Assembly (NCBI GenBank): GCA_018699075.1
Contig: JABIPV010000087.1
Location: forward strand, 1-34,737
DNA: 34,737 nucleotides
Reading direction: 5' to 3'
Origin: Kordiimonadaceae bacterium
GTDB taxonomy: Bacteria; Pseudomonadota; Alphaproteobacteria; Sphingomonadales; Emcibacteraceae
Position 1 is the stretch's first letter. The number at the start of each line of letters is the position of its first letter. A model generated the notes under the pieces. The model did no database searches. It saw nothing but the letters and a program-made list of their open reading frames with translations, and was not told the DNA's origin. Positions 8,995 to 19,593 of this stretch are shown one piece after another. Both the position numbers and the translations under genes were made by a program.

Positions 8995-9858
8995 TTACTT
9001 TAACCCGATAAGTGTTAAACCAATGGCAGATAACAAAAAACCAACCTTTTGATTTCTATTTAATCTTTCACCAAAAAATGCATATGACATCAGTAGAATA
9101 AAGAACATGTCTAGTGAGAAAATGGTGACAACGACACTCCCTGGACCGCTTTTAAGCGCCGTAATATAAAAATATAAACCACCATAAGAAACAGTACCAG
9201 TCAAAGCTCCGGCCGTTAATATTTTCCATTTTGGTACTTTTGCCGTCCATACTTTTTTCTTATTTTTTAATAACACTAAGCAAGATACAATCGCACAGAT
9301 TGCATAAGAAACTGCAACAATTAAGACACCTGATAAACCGGCTTCATTAGCAATTTTTAATCCACCATTTCGAAACGCCAACAGAATTATACAGGCAACC
9401 ATTATAAGAAACCATGCACCACTGGTAGATTTTTCATGACCGCCTAACTTAATATTTACAACCAGCATTGCGGCGAAAAAGAATAGAATACCCACACCTT
9501 CCATCCATGTGATGCTTTCGCCGTAATAAAAGGAAGAAATGAGAATAACGATAACAATATTTGCTTTTGCAAAAGCAGATGTCAGACCTGCAGGACCGTA
9601 ACGCATACCTTGTGAAAAGGCAAAATTTCCCCCCGCAGAACCAAGAGCAACGATAAGAGCCATAAATAAATATTCAGCACTACTAAATTCGCTTAGTACA
9701 TCAAGACTTCCAAGAAAAAAACAGACAGCCCCCACCCCATAAAGACTAATAAAGAAGTATGCCTCATCCCCATGGTTATGAGCATTCCATTTAAAGAGTA
9801 TGCCACCAAAACCAAACATCAGCGCGCCAATCATGGCTTGTATTATATAAAGTTCCAC
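8995..9858 (-). CDS. DMT/EamA-family transporter
   Basis: About 10 predicted TM helices; C-terminal ALKSGPGSVVVTIFSLDMFFILLMSYAFFGERLNRNQKVGFLLSAIGLTLI typical of EamA. Confidence 0.87.
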   Translation of the reverse strand: MELYIIQAMIGALMFGFGGILFKWNAHNHGDEAYFFISLYGVGAVCFFLGSLDVLSEFSSAEYLFMALIVALGSAGGNFAFSQGMRYGPAGLTSAFAKANIVIVILISSFYYGESITWMEGVGILFFFAAMLVVNIKLGGHEKSTSGAWFLIMVACIILLAFRNGGLKIANEAGLSGVLIVAVSYAICAIVSCLVLLKNKKKVWTAKVPKWKILTAGALTGTVSYGGLYFYITALKSGPGSVVVTIFSLDMFFILLMSYAFFGERLNRNQKVGFLLSAIGLTLIGLK

Positions 9859-9864
9859 TAAATA

Positions 9865-12675
9865 TTATTCTGCTATATGCCGCGTTGATGATGAAAATCC
9901 ATCAAACTCTTCTTGCCAATCGGATTTACGGTTGGTTTGCCTTACTTCAACGGCAGTAACTTTATATTCAGGACAGTTTGTCGCCCAGTCACTATTGTCT
10001 GTTGTGACAATATTGGCGCCGGATTCTGGCATATGGAATGTGGTGTAAACCACCCCCGGCTGCATATTTTCCGTAATTCTTGCTTCGAGTACCGTTTCTC
10101 CCATGCGGCTTTGTATAAGGACCTTATCGCCACAAACGATACCTCTGTTCTCTGCATCATGGGGATGAATATCCAGAATGTCTTTATCATGCCAGACATT
10201 ATTTTTGGTCCGTCTTGTTTGCGCGCCAACATTATACTGACTCAATATACGTCCGGTAGTTAATATTAGCGGGAATTTGCGCGTAGATCGTTCCGTGGTC
10301 GGCACATATTCGGTGACAATAAAGTTACCTTTTCCGCGCACGAAACCATCCACATGCATGATCGGTGTACCGTCCGGCGCATCGTCAGTGCAAGGCCACT
10401 GAATTGAACCCAATTCATCAAGGCGGTCAAAAGACACATTTTTAAAAGTCGGCGTTAAGCGTGCAATTTCATCCATTATCTCTGATGGGTGATCATAAGA
10501 CATATCTGCCCCCATAGCCCGACCAATACGGCAAGAAACTTCCCATTCATCCATTCCTGTTACGGCATCCATTACGGGGCGAACCCGACTTATGCGTCGT
10601 TCTGCATTGGTAAAGGTACCGTCTTTTTCTAGAAATGATGTGCCGGGTAGAAATACATGAGCAAAGCGCGCCGTTTCGTTTAAAAATAAATCTTGCACGA
10701 TCAAACAATCTAGCGCATTTAAGGCTGCTTCCACATGATGAGTATTCGGGTCTGACTGGGCTACATCTTCGCCTTGCACATACATGGCTTTATATTTACC
10801 TTCGACAGCAGCATCAAACATATGGGGAATTTGGTATCCGGGAACAGGATCAAGTTCAAGACCCCACTCTTTTTCAAATTGTCCGCGCGCTTCATCATCA
10901 CCTACGGGACGATATCCGGGAAGTTCATGGGGGAATGACCCCATATCACAGGAACCTTGTACATTATTTTGTCCACGCAGTGGGTTTACACCAACACCCA
11001 TCGCACCAATGTTACCAGTGGCCATGGCAAGGTTTGCCATACCTATCACCATTGTTGATCCTTGGGAATGTTCTGTAACGCCAAGTCCGTAATATATTGC
11101 TCCATTACCGCTGGTGGCATAAAGTCGTGCCGCAGAACGCACCTCAGAAGCTGCCACACCCGTATACTGCTCAACGGTCTCAGGACTATTGATAGGGTCC
11201 AAGATAAAGTCGCGCCATTGATTAAAGGCGTCCGTATCACAGCGCTGATCAATATAATCCTGATCCATTAATCCTTCCGTTAACACCACATGAGCGATGG
11301 CATTTATCATCGCCACATTGGTTCCCGGCAAGAGTGGCAAATGATGATCTGCTTTAATGTGGGGCGACTTTACCAGTTCTGTTTTACGAGGATCTATAAC
11401 GATTAGCTTCGCGCCTTGACGAAGTCGTCTTTTCATTTGACTGGCAAATACAGGGTGAGCGTCGGTTGGGTTCGCACCGATTACAACCATCACATCTGAC
11501 TCCATTACACTGTCGAATGTCTGTGTGCCAGCTGATGTTCCCAAGGTTTCGCGTAGACCATAGCCAGTAGGTGAATGACAAACCCGCGCACATGTATCTA
11601 CATTGTTATTTTGAAATGCCGCACGGATTAATTTTTGAACCACAAAAACTTCTTCATTAGTGCACCTAGATGATGTAATGCCGCCAATTGACTTTATGCC
11701 ATGCTCTTTTTGAATATCTTTTAATCGGCTAGCCGTAAATTCAATTGCTTCGTCCCAGCCAACTTCTTTCCATGGATCGGTAATGTTGTCTCGGATCATC
11801 GGGCTCAATATTCGATCCTCGTGGATGGCATATTCCCAAGAAAAACGCCCTTTTACACAAGAATGGCCATGATTTGCTTGGCCATCTTTCCACGGCATCA
11901 TCCGCACAACTTCTTGATCTTTTACTTCTGCTTTAAATCCGCACCCTACACCGCAATAAGCGCAAGTTGTCACAACGCTGTGATCTGGCTTACCGATTTC
12001 TTCCACGCGTTTTTCAAAAAGGCTATCTGTTGGGCAGGCTTGAACACATGCGCCACACGATACACAATCAGACTCGAGGAATGATTGATCCGTTCCTGCA
12101 GATATTTTGCTATCAAAACCACGACCATCAACAGTGAGTGCGAAAGTGCCTTGCACTTCTTCACATGCCCTAACACAGCGGGCGCAAAGAATACATTTTG
12201 ACGCATCAAAACTAAAATAGGGATTACTGTCATCAATTACAGACTTCAAATGATTATGGCCTTGTTTGCCATAACGATTTTCCTTAAGTCCTAAAAGTTG
12301 GGCCATATCATTAAGGGGGCTATCTTCGTCAGGATGGTCAGAAATATAGAGCTCCATGATCCCGCGACGAATTTTTGTAAGTCGTTCAGAAGTCGTCTTC
12401 ACTTGCATATCTTGTGCAACAGGTGTCGTACATGAAGCCGGAGTGCCGCGCACACCGTCTACTTCAACCAAGCATAAACGACAAGAACCGTAAGATTCCA
12501 TACAGTCAGATGCACATAGGCTAGGGATCTCCGTATCAATAGTACGCGCCGCACGCATAATTGACGTACCTTCAGGAACAGTCACGCTCTTGCCATCGAT
12601 ATTTAAATCGATATTCTTGTCAGATTTCTTCTCAGGCGTTCCATAATCTTTTTCAATAATAAGCGTCATGATCAA
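9865..12675 (-). CDS. fdsA: NAD-dependent formate dehydrogenase alpha (Mo-bisPGD) subunit
   Basis: N-terminal 2Fe-2S (CASDCMESYGSCRLC), ferredoxin-like 4Fe-4S clusters (CILCARCVRAC, CVSCGACVQACP), CAYCGVGCGF, and Mo-ligand Cys region NNVDTCARVCHSPTGYGL (Cys, not Sec). Confidence 0.95.
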   Translation of the reverse strand: MIMTLIIEKDYGTPEKKSDKNIDLNIDGKSVTVPEGTSIMRAARTIDTEIPSLCASDCMESYGSCRLCLVEVDGVRGTPASCTTPVAQDMQVKTTSERLTKIRRGIMELYISDHPDEDSPLNDMAQLLGLKENRYGKQGHNHLKSVIDDSNPYFSFDASKCILCARCVRACEEVQGTFALTVDGRGFDSKISAGTDQSFLESDCVSCGACVQACPTDSLFEKRVEEIGKPDHSVVTTCAYCGVGCGFKAEVKDQEVVRMMPWKDGQANHGHSCVKGRFSWEYAIHEDRILSPMIRDNITDPWKEVGWDEAIEFTASRLKDIQKEHGIKSIGGITSSRCTNEEVFVVQKLIRAAFQNNNVDTCARVCHSPTGYGLRETLGTSAGTQTFDSVMESDVMVVIGANPTDAHPVFASQMKRRLRQGAKLIVIDPRKTELVKSPHIKADHHLPLLPGTNVAMINAIAHVVLTEGLMDQDYIDQRCDTDAFNQWRDFILDPINSPETVEQYTGVAASEVRSAARLYATSGNGAIYYGLGVTEHSQGSTMVIGMANLAMATGNIGAMGVGVNPLRGQNNVQGSCDMGSFPHELPGYRPVGDDEARGQFEKEWGLELDPVPGYQIPHMFDAAVEGKYKAMYVQGEDVAQSDPNTHHVEAALNALDCLIVQDLFLNETARFAHVFLPGTSFLEKDGTFTNAERRISRVRPVMDAVTGMDEWEVSCRIGRAMGADMSYDHPSEIMDEIARLTPTFKNVSFDRLDELGSIQWPCTDDAPDGTPIMHVDGFVRGKGNFIVTEYVPTTERSTRKFPLILTTGRILSQYNVGAQTRRTKNNVWHDKDILDIHPHDAENRGIVCGDKVLIQSRMGETVLEARITENMQPGVVYTTFHMPESGANIVTTDNSDWATNCPEYKVTAVEVRQTNRKSDWQEEFDGFSSSTRHIAE

Positions 12676-14180
12676 CTCTTTTCAAAATCTTGTGGCCAAT
12701 GCTTTAAAGCACTTTTCACGGGGATTGGCGTCATGCCGCCCATGGCGCATAAAGATGACGTATCCATTAATTCACATAATTCCTGGGTTAAGGCCATGTT
12801 GCCTTCCACATCTAAGTTATCCAGTAACTCCGACCCACGGGTAGAACCTATGCGACACGGTGTACATTTACCGCAAGATTCAATAGCGCAAAAATCAAAG
12901 GCAAACTTGGCCTGATCCAACATATTGGCCGTCTCATCAAAGACAACTATTCCGCCATGCCCCAGAACCAAGCCTTTTTCACTATAGGCTTCATAATCTA
13001 GCGGCAATTTAAAATCATCAATTGAAAGATAAGCACCTAACGGGCCACCAACTTGCGCAGTTTTTATCGGCTTTCCTGTATATGTACCTCCGCCATATTC
13101 ATTTACCAACTCATTTAAAGTCACACCGAAGGCTTTTTCAATCAGCCCTCCTCGTTTCACATTGCCCGTAATTTGAAAGGCTATTGTACCACGAGAGCGA
13201 CCAATACCGAAATTTTTATAATATTCGCCGCCTTTGGCCAATATTATAGGTACACTGGCTAGAGATATAACATTATTAATCACTGTTGGTTTACCAAATA
13301 AACCTACATGGGCAGGTAAGGGCGGTTTTGCACGGACCATACCGCGTTTGCCTTCCAGGCTATCAAGCATCGCTGTTTCTTCGCCACAAACATATGAACC
13401 CGCACCAATACGCACTTCAATATCAAACGATTTTCTGCTGCCCCGAATATCACTGCCCAAATATTTCTCACTTCGGGCAATTTTAAGTGCTTCATGGAGG
13501 ATTTCTTTACAGAGCGGATATTCACTCCTGAGATATATATATCCCTTCGTCGCGCCTACGGCTATGCCGGCAATGGTCATGCCTTCTATTAAACAAAAAG
13601 GATCACATTCCATTAATATACGGTCAGAAAATGTACCACTGTCCCCTTCATCCGCATTACAGCATATATATTTTTGTGTTCCGCTTGCGTCCTTTACAGT
13701 ATTCCATTTTATACCAGTGGGAAATGCCGCGCCACCGCGACCCCGTAATCCTGACGTCGTGACGTCATCAACTATTTCAGTGCCAGACATCTTTAATGCG
13801 TTGCTCAAACCTTCAAATCCGCCATTATTCAGATAATCACTGATTGATAAAGGATCAATCAATCCGCATCTTGCAAAAGTCAGGCGGTCCTGATTTTTTA
13901 GGTAATCAATTTCAGATGTAAGACCTTGGCAAAGCACATGATCACCACCAGATAAAAAATCACTATCATAAAGCGACTGAACATCTGATACTGTGACCGG
14001 TCCATAAGCAACACGCCCCTTTTTTGTTTCCACTTCCACAAGAGGCTCTAAATAAGTCATGCCCCATGTACCATTACGGATGATGTTTATATCTGTCGGC
14101 AATTTTGAAATAGCAATCGCCACCTCATCTGCGCCCATGGATAAAGATGATGTATCTCGCGGAACATATACATTTATCAT
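12672..14180 (-). CDS. fdsB: NAD-dependent formate dehydrogenase beta subunit (NuoF-like)
   Basis: GLRGRGGAAFPTGIKW, CNADEGDSGTFSDR, GAGSYVCGEETAMLDSLEGKRG, ESCGKCTPCRIG; ATGA overlap with fdsA. Confidence 0.95.
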   Translation of the reverse strand: MINVYVPRDTSSLSMGADEVAIAISKLPTDINIIRNGTWGMTYLEPLVEVETKKGRVAYGPVTVSDVQSLYDSDFLSGGDHVLCQGLTSEIDYLKNQDRLTFARCGLIDPLSISDYLNNGGFEGLSNALKMSGTEIVDDVTTSGLRGRGGAAFPTGIKWNTVKDASGTQKYICCNADEGDSGTFSDRILMECDPFCLIEGMTIAGIAVGATKGYIYLRSEYPLCKEILHEALKIARSEKYLGSDIRGSRKSFDIEVRIGAGSYVCGEETAMLDSLEGKRGMVRAKPPLPAHVGLFGKPTVINNVISLASVPIILAKGGEYYKNFGIGRSRGTIAFQITGNVKRGGLIEKAFGVTLNELVNEYGGGTYTGKPIKTAQVGGPLGAYLSIDDFKLPLDYEAYSEKGLVLGHGGIVVFDETANMLDQAKFAFDFCAIESCGKCTPCRIGSTRGSELLDNLDVEGNMALTQELCELMDTSSLCAMGGMTPIPVKSALKHWPQDFEKS

Positions 14181-14638
14181 GCGCCATCCCCTTGCTTCAA
14201 TAATGCCTCAAAGTTGTCTGAGCTAACCCTAGCATGTAATTTACCATCAATTTCAACATTTGGAGATAGGGCACAATTACCAAAGCAATATACCGCTTCT
14301 AAGCTATATTCTCCGTCCGCGCTAGTATCTCCTAAATCAATATTAAGCACGTCTTTAACACGTTCCGTTAAGCCCCGACTACCCATAGACTGGCAGGCTT
14401 CCGCCTGGCAAATACGCACAACTTTTCGCCCTTCAGGGTTGGTTTTAAAATCATGATAATAGCTAATCACGCCATGCACTTCAGCACGGGACAAATTAAA
14501 GGCATCCGCCATGACGTTCACAGTCTCTTTTGGGACATAACCAAATGCTTGCTGAACGCCATGAAGACACTCAAGTAGCCCGCCTTCAAGATCTTTGAAG
14601 CGGTTTATAACTTCGTTTGCTTTATCCATATCAATCAA
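14177..14638 (-). CDS. fdsG: NAD-dependent formate dehydrogenase gamma subunit (NuoE-like thioredoxin-fold 2Fe-2S)
   Basis: QQAFGYVPKETVNVMADAFNLSRAEVHGVISYYHDF, VRICQAEACQSMG, VYCFGNCALSPNVEIDGKLHARV; ATGA overlap with fdsB. Confidence 0.93.
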   Translation of the reverse strand: MIDMDKANEVINRFKDLEGGLLECLHGVQQAFGYVPKETVNVMADAFNLSRAEVHGVISYYHDFKTNPEGRKVVRICQAEACQSMGSRGLTERVKDVLNIDLGDTSADGEYSLEAVYCFGNCALSPNVEIDGKLHARVSSDNFEALLKQGDGA

Positions 14639-14650
14639 AATGGTCGTCCT

Positions 14651-15487
14651 TTATAAAATATTGGCGTGGTGTCTTATATGATCTTCCATAAATGTAGAAA
14701 TAAAGAAATAGCCATGATCATAATCATCATGACGGCGTAAATTTAATTTCTGTCCTACTTCTGAACAAGCCTTTTCGAAAAGTTCCGGCATAAGTTGGCT
14801 TTCTAAAAATGGATCGGCAAGTCCTTGATCAATAAGGATTTCAGGTTCATTTTCTGCGTTTTCGCCAGCTTTCATTAGTAGACAAGCATCATAGTTGGCC
14901 CAACTTCTTTGGTCAATACCGATATAATTACCGAGTGCTTTATGGCCCCAAGGACAATTGCTTGGACTAACAATTGGTGCAAAAGCCGAGACGGATTTAT
15001 ATTTATCTTTATTCTTTAAATAAATGGTCAAGGCGCCGTGACCGCCCATGGAATGACCAAAGATTCCTTGCCTGTTTTTGTCGACAGGAAAGTTGTCTGA
15101 GATTAAAGTATTTAATTCATCCGTAATATAACTATACATATTATAATTTTTATCCCAAGGGGCCTCAGTAGCATCTACGTAAAAGCCAGCTCCCTTGGCA
15201 AAATCCCAGCCATCCTCATCGGGCACATCATCACCACGTGGTGATGTATCAGGGGCGACAAGAATAAGGCCAAGCTCTGCTGCCAATTTATAAGCATTTC
15301 CTTTGGTGGTAAAGTTGTCTTCTGTACATGTAAGCCCCGCTAGGTAATAAACAACCGGGCATTTCTCTTCATTTGCTTGCGGAGGAATAAAGATCGTAAA
15401 ACCCATATCACATGCAGTCGTATTCGCCGCATGGCTATAATAAGAAAGCAAGCCACCATGGCATTTGTGTATTGATTTAAGTTCCAT
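14651..15487 (-). CDS. fghA: S-formylglutathione hydrolase
   Basis: YYLAGLTCTEDNFTTKGNAYKLAAELGLILVAPDTSPRG, nucleophile elbow GHSMGGHGAL, HDDYDHGYFFISTFMEDHI. Confidence 0.95.
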   Translation of the reverse strand: MELKSIHKCHGGLLSYYSHAANTTACDMGFTIFIPPQANEEKCPVVYYLAGLTCTEDNFTTKGNAYKLAAELGLILVAPDTSPRGDDVPDEDGWDFAKGAGFYVDATEAPWDKNYNMYSYITDELNTLISDNFPVDKNRQGIFGHSMGGHGALTIYLKNKDKYKSVSAFAPIVSPSNCPWGHKALGNYIGIDQRSWANYDACLLMKAGENAENEPEILIDQGLADPFLESQLMPELFEKACSEVGQKLNLRRHDDYDHGYFFISTFMEDHIRHHANIL

Positions 15488-15489
15488 AA

Positions 15490-16593
15490 TTAATATTCAA
15501 CCACGCTTCTGATGCTTTCACCCGAATGCATTAAATCAAAGGCTTTATTAATATCGCTGAGGGGCATTTTATGAGTGATCAAATCTTCAATATTGATCTT
15601 ACCATCCATATACCAATCAACAATTTTCGGAACATCCGTACGTCCACGCGCCCCGCCGAATGCCGACCCGCGCCAAACGCGTCCTGTTACAAGCTGAAAC
15701 GGACGGGTTGAAATTTCTTGTCCTGCACCGGCCACACCGATGATAATGCTCTCGCCCCAACCTTTATGACAACATTCAAGAGCTTGACGCATTGTATTAA
15801 TATTACCAATACATTCGAAACTATAATCTGCGCCACCATTGGTAAGATCCATAATCGCTTCCATCACATCACAATCTTTTGGATTGATAAAGTCGGTCAT
15901 GCCGAACTGTTTGGCAATTTCAAGACGGGCAGGGTTGATATCAACGCCGATTATTTTATTGGCACCAACCATACGCGCGCCCTGTATTACATTAAGACCA
16001 ATACCACCAAGGCCGAAGACCACAACGTTTGAACCCGGCTCAACTTTCGCATCAAATGCAACAGCGCCAACACCTGTCGTCACACCGCAACCGATATAAC
16101 AAATTTCATCAAACGGCGCATCTTTACGTACTTTTGCAACAGCAATTTCAGGCATCACAGAATAATTTGAGAAAGTGGAACAGCCCATATAATGCAGGAT
16201 CGGCTCACCATTGATGCTAAATCGACTTGTGCCATCAGGCATCAGGCCAGCGCCTTGGGTTTCACGAATTTTTTGACATAAATTTGTTTTTGGATGAAGG
16301 CAATAATCACATTCACGACATTCCGGAGTATAAAGAGGAATAACATGGTCACCTACTTCAACTGATGTCACGCCTGCACCAATTTCAACAACAACACCCG
16401 CACCTTCATGACCGAGGATAGCTGGAAACGCACCTTCTGGATCGTCACCCGATAATGTAAAGGCATCCGTATGGCATACGCCAGTTGCCTTCATCTCTAC
16501 AAGAACTTCGCCAGCACGCGGGCCGTCCAGCGTTACTGTTTCAATGCTTAAAGGTTCCCCTGCTTTAAATGCGACAGCTGCCTTTGTTTCCAT
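15490..16593 (-). CDS. frmA: S-(hydroxymethyl)glutathione dehydrogenase / class III alcohol dehydrogenase
   Basis: [31 protein letters not shown], structural Zn Cys cluster [33 protein letters not shown]. Confidence 0.96.
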   Translation of the reverse strand: METKAAVAFKAGEPLSIETVTLDGPRAGEVLVEMKATGVCHTDAFTLSGDDPEGAFPAILGHEGAGVVVEIGAGVTSVEVGDHVIPLYTPECRECDYCLHPKTNLCQKIRETQGAGLMPDGTSRFSINGEPILHYMGCSTFSNYSVMPEIAVAKVRKDAPFDEICYIGCGVTTGVGAVAFDAKVEPGSNVVVFGLGGIGLNVIQGARMVGANKIIGVDINPARLEIAKQFGMTDFINPKDCDVMEAIMDLTNGGADYSFECIGNINTMRQALECCHKGWGESIIIGVAGAGQEISTRPFQLVTGRVWRGSAFGGARGRTDVPKIVDWYMDGKINIEDLITHKMPLSDINKAFDLMHSGESIRSVVEY

Positions 16594-16613
16594 AATATTC
16601 TTCCTTTATTAAA

Positions 16614-16625
16614 TTGTGATCACAA
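16614..16625. promoter_or_regulatory. Perfect 12-bp palindrome upstream of frmA (possible operator)
   Basis: TTGTGATCACAA, centred ~26 bp 5' of the frmA ATG in the 61-bp gap between the helicase and frmA; fits a generic TNGTN4ACNA GntR-like pattern. Confidence 0.35.
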
Positions 16626-16654
16626 AATTACGTGTATGTAAGTTATAAAATTTG

Positions 16655-19405
16655 TCAATCTGCTTCAGTTAAAAACTCTTTTGTTTTACGTATGGTCTCT
16701 GCAAGACCTATTCTTTCAATTATTACACTCTCAGGTAATCCACTCAAGAGTCTTGTGGGTGATGCCCCATCAAGCATAACAAAAACACCTTTATCGGTTT
16801 TCTTTCTTATCAGACGTCCAAAGGCTTGCTTCATTCTTAATCTTGTTAATAAATCATCATATGTTTGTTTACCAAAATGTTCCCGCCTTGCTTTATGTAA
16901 AATAGTTGGTCGTGGCCATGGTACCTTATCAAATACACATAGTCGAAGTGAATTTCCAGGAACATCTACCCCATCGCGTACAGCATCAGTTCCGAGCAAG
17001 CAACTATTTTCAACGGTTCTAAATATATCTACCAAAGTGCCAACATTAATCGGATCAATATGCTGACCAAATAAGGGAATATGTTCTTCTTCCATGGTTT
17101 TAACAATTCTTGAATAAACCCCTTTCAAACGGCTAATCGCTGTGAAGAGGCCAAGCCCACCACCGCCGGAAGCAATGAATAATTCTCGGTAAGCAGCCGC
17201 TAATTGATCTAGCGATTTATTGTTAAGATCATTTACAATAAAAACTCTACTTTGTTTTTCATAATCAAACGGCGATTTCAAACTATGGCGCGCCGGTGGT
17301 GTTATAAAATGGGCCGCACCGGTTCTAATTTCTGCACTATTCCATTCTATGTCAGGATTTTGATTATCGGAAAGTCGGTCCCGCAATGTCGCAGAGGTGA
17401 TCAAAGCGCCATGTGAAGGCTTTAAAACCACATTTGCAAAGGGTATGCTGGGATCGATCCAGTGACGGTACATGCCCACGTCCGTTTCCCTACCCTGTAT
17501 GCGGCTTAACTCAAACCAATCCACATAATTTTCATTTGCAGGTAGCCCATCGATAAATCCTGCCAGCATCGGGCACCAGCCATCGGATATTATTTCGCAA
17601 CGCCGCGTGATGCTCCTTGAAATTGATTCGAGCCTGTTTCGTGTGGCGCTATCCAACTCGTCAGCTTCAGCGTCCAATTTTTTTAAGAGTAACGCTGATA
17701 ATCTTTTCAACGGAGCAATTAATTCATCCAGTGCTTTTTTTAATTCGCCTGCGGCTTCTGTTAATCCTTCAACTGGATTGGCTGCAAAAGTTTCAATTGA
17801 ATGAAAATCGCCTTGGCCATAAGTTCTGGAGAAAATTTGTGTTCTAATAAATGATAAAAATTTTTCCATGGGGCCAAATGGCCCACCTTCTAGTAATCTT
17901 AAATGCCACCCATCCGCTGAAAGACACGCAGCTGCACTATATACTCTTCTTAAATATTGTCCCGCTTCCTCATCATCGGCGAGCAAATCATCTAATCTTC
18001 CTTTAAGTCCTTTTCCTCGTCTATTTTGAATTTCTGCCCCGCGTATCCATCGTCTTAGCTCTAATCCTTCTTGACCCGTTAAGTGGGCAGAAAAAACACC
18101 ATCTGCGGCATCAAAAACATGATGCCCTTCATCAAAGACATACCTTGTCGGCAAGTCGGATTCACCCTGACGGGTCGCACTTTGCACCATAACGAGCGCA
18201 TGATTAGCAATTACTAAATTAGCCTGTTTTGCTTTTCTCTGTGCTTTTTCAATAAAACATTTTTTATAATGGCTACATGCAGAATAAACGCATTCGCCGC
18301 GCCGATCAGTTAATTGAGAAAGACGCCCCGCACCAAATGTTTCACCGAGCCACGCGGGGAAATCCCCACCAATCATATCGCCATCACGGCTATAGCGTGC
18401 CCAACGACTTACCAGACCTAACAATATCTTTCCCTGTGGCTGAGCCGCCATTCCAGATATTTCTTGCAGGTTTAACAGACAGACATAATTCTCTCTGCCT
18501 TTACGGACGACAACTTTTTGATTTTTAATCTTAGGATCAGGATAAAGTCGATCTAATTCCTGATCAAGCTGGCGTTGGAGATTTTTTGTATATGTAGAAA
18601 GCCAGACTGTACCGCCATTTTTTTCTGCCCAAAGACTAGACGGCGCAATATAGCCCAAAGTTTTACCAATCCCGGTTCCAGCTTCAGATAAAACCAGTAC
18701 CGGTTCATTTTCTTCTTCAGGTAAATCAAATACTTTCGCGGCAAAACCGGCATATTGCACCTGTCCTTCCCTTTTCTCTGCATCATCACCGAGCAATGCA
18801 AATAGCCTATCTTCTGCTTCTTTTTTACTGATACTTTGTTGTCCAGGTGGTGGAGGCGGCGCTTTTTCTTCCCATTCTGATAGATGGTTCCAAACTTGAT
18901 ACTGATCTTGCTTTTCTGCACCGCCAAGAGCCGCTAATACGATAGGACCCCAACGCCATCCTGCCTGGCTCATATTAAAAGCAATATTTTTAGCACCTTC
19001 AGGATAGGCATATTCAGTCTTTGTAACTTCTTCTATTAATAAAATTGCCCCTCTTAATAGTACCGCGGCTTCTTCTTCATGAGTGTCGCCCATTGGCGGC
19101 ATTTCCAGTGCCAAAGAAATGCCTAGTGGTAAAGGCAAACAAAATGTCGCAGGACGAACAAAAGCAAAAAGTTCTAAAAGATCATAGCAATTACTTAGAT
19201 CAGTATTAAGACGCCGCGAGGTAACAGGCAAATTACAAACCAAAAAATTGTTTCCGCGAATAATTTTTCGAAGCTCTGAATGTTCATAAACTTCTACCTC
19301 ACCGTCAGATGTCATTATTACACCACCTAGCGGACCGACTACTAATGCGGGCAGCTTCGTTAGTGCCTCAAAGGGATCTGGGAATTCTATAAGAGAGCTT
19401 GTCAT
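16655..19405 (-). CDS. DinG/XPD-like ATP-dependent DNA helicase
   Basis: Walker A-like LSEAGTGIGKTLGYIAP, VWLSTYTKNLQRQL, FDEGHHVFDAA (DEAH-like), CVYSACSHYKKCF Cys region, LFDKVPWPRP / RMKQAFGRLIRKKTDKG. Confidence 0.92.
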   Translation of the reverse strand: MTSSLIEFPDPFEALTKLPALVVGPLGGVIMTSDGEVEVYEHSELRKIIRGNNFLVCNLPVTSRRLNTDLSNCYDLLELFAFVRPATFCLPLPLGISLALEMPPMGDTHEEEAAVLLRGAILLIEEVTKTEYAYPEGAKNIAFNMSQAGWRWGPIVLAALGGAEKQDQYQVWNHLSEWEEKAPPPPPGQQSISKKEAEDRLFALLGDDAEKREGQVQYAGFAAKVFDLPEEENEPVLVLSEAGTGIGKTLGYIAPSSLWAEKNGGTVWLSTYTKNLQRQLDQELDRLYPDPKIKNQKVVVRKGRENYVCLLNLQEISGMAAQPQGKILLGLVSRWARYSRDGDMIGGDFPAWLGETFGAGRLSQLTDRRGECVYSACSHYKKCFIEKAQRKAKQANLVIANHALVMVQSATRQGESDLPTRYVFDEGHHVFDAADGVFSAHLTGQEGLELRRWIRGAEIQNRRGKGLKGRLDDLLADDEEAGQYLRRVYSAAACLSADGWHLRLLEGGPFGPMEKFLSFIRTQIFSRTYGQGDFHSIETFAANPVEGLTEAAGELKKALDELIAPLKRLSALLLKKLDAEADELDSATRNRLESISRSITRRCEIISDGWCPMLAGFIDGLPANENYVDWFELSRIQGRETDVGMYRHWIDPSIPFANVVLKPSHGALITSATLRDRLSDNQNPDIEWNSAEIRTGAAHFITPPARHSLKSPFDYEKQSRVFIVNDLNNKSLDQLAAAYRELFIASGGGGLGLFTAISRLKGVYSRIVKTMEEEHIPLFGQHIDPINVGTLVDIFRTVENSCLLGTDAVRDGVDVPGNSLRLCVFDKVPWPRPTILHKARREHFGKQTYDDLLTRLRMKQAFGRLIRKKTDKGVFVMLDGASPTRLLSGLPESVIIERIGLAETIRKTKEFLTEAD

Positions 19406-19593
19406 TTAGCCTATTCAATCATCATAATTTAAGTGACTATAACCACGCATTTTTATTACGAAAAGCAAAATAAGGATAATATCTCTATAAACTAGCCAAA
19501 GAGCTGTTGACCTATTATACTTTTATCCCTATGAACCCATGCATTAGGCGTAATTTTACACCACGCGAAATACTTATTTGAAAGCAGAAAAAG

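Noticed and set aside
9913-11271. Several ORFs of 69-147 aa on the + strand antisense to fdsA
   Set aside because: Shadow ORFs opposite a long, motif-verified coding sequence; no recognisable domains or start signals.
13234-13836. 200-aa + strand ORF antisense to fdsB
   Set aside because: Lies entirely within fdsB, whose NuoF motifs are clear; low-complexity composition typical of antisense reading.
16614-16625. CRP/FNR site at TTGTGATCACAA
   Set aside because: Half-sites abut with no N6/N4 spacing, so it does not fit the CRP (TGTGA-N6-TCACA) or FNR (TTGAT-N4-ATCAA) consensus; kept only as a generic palindrome.
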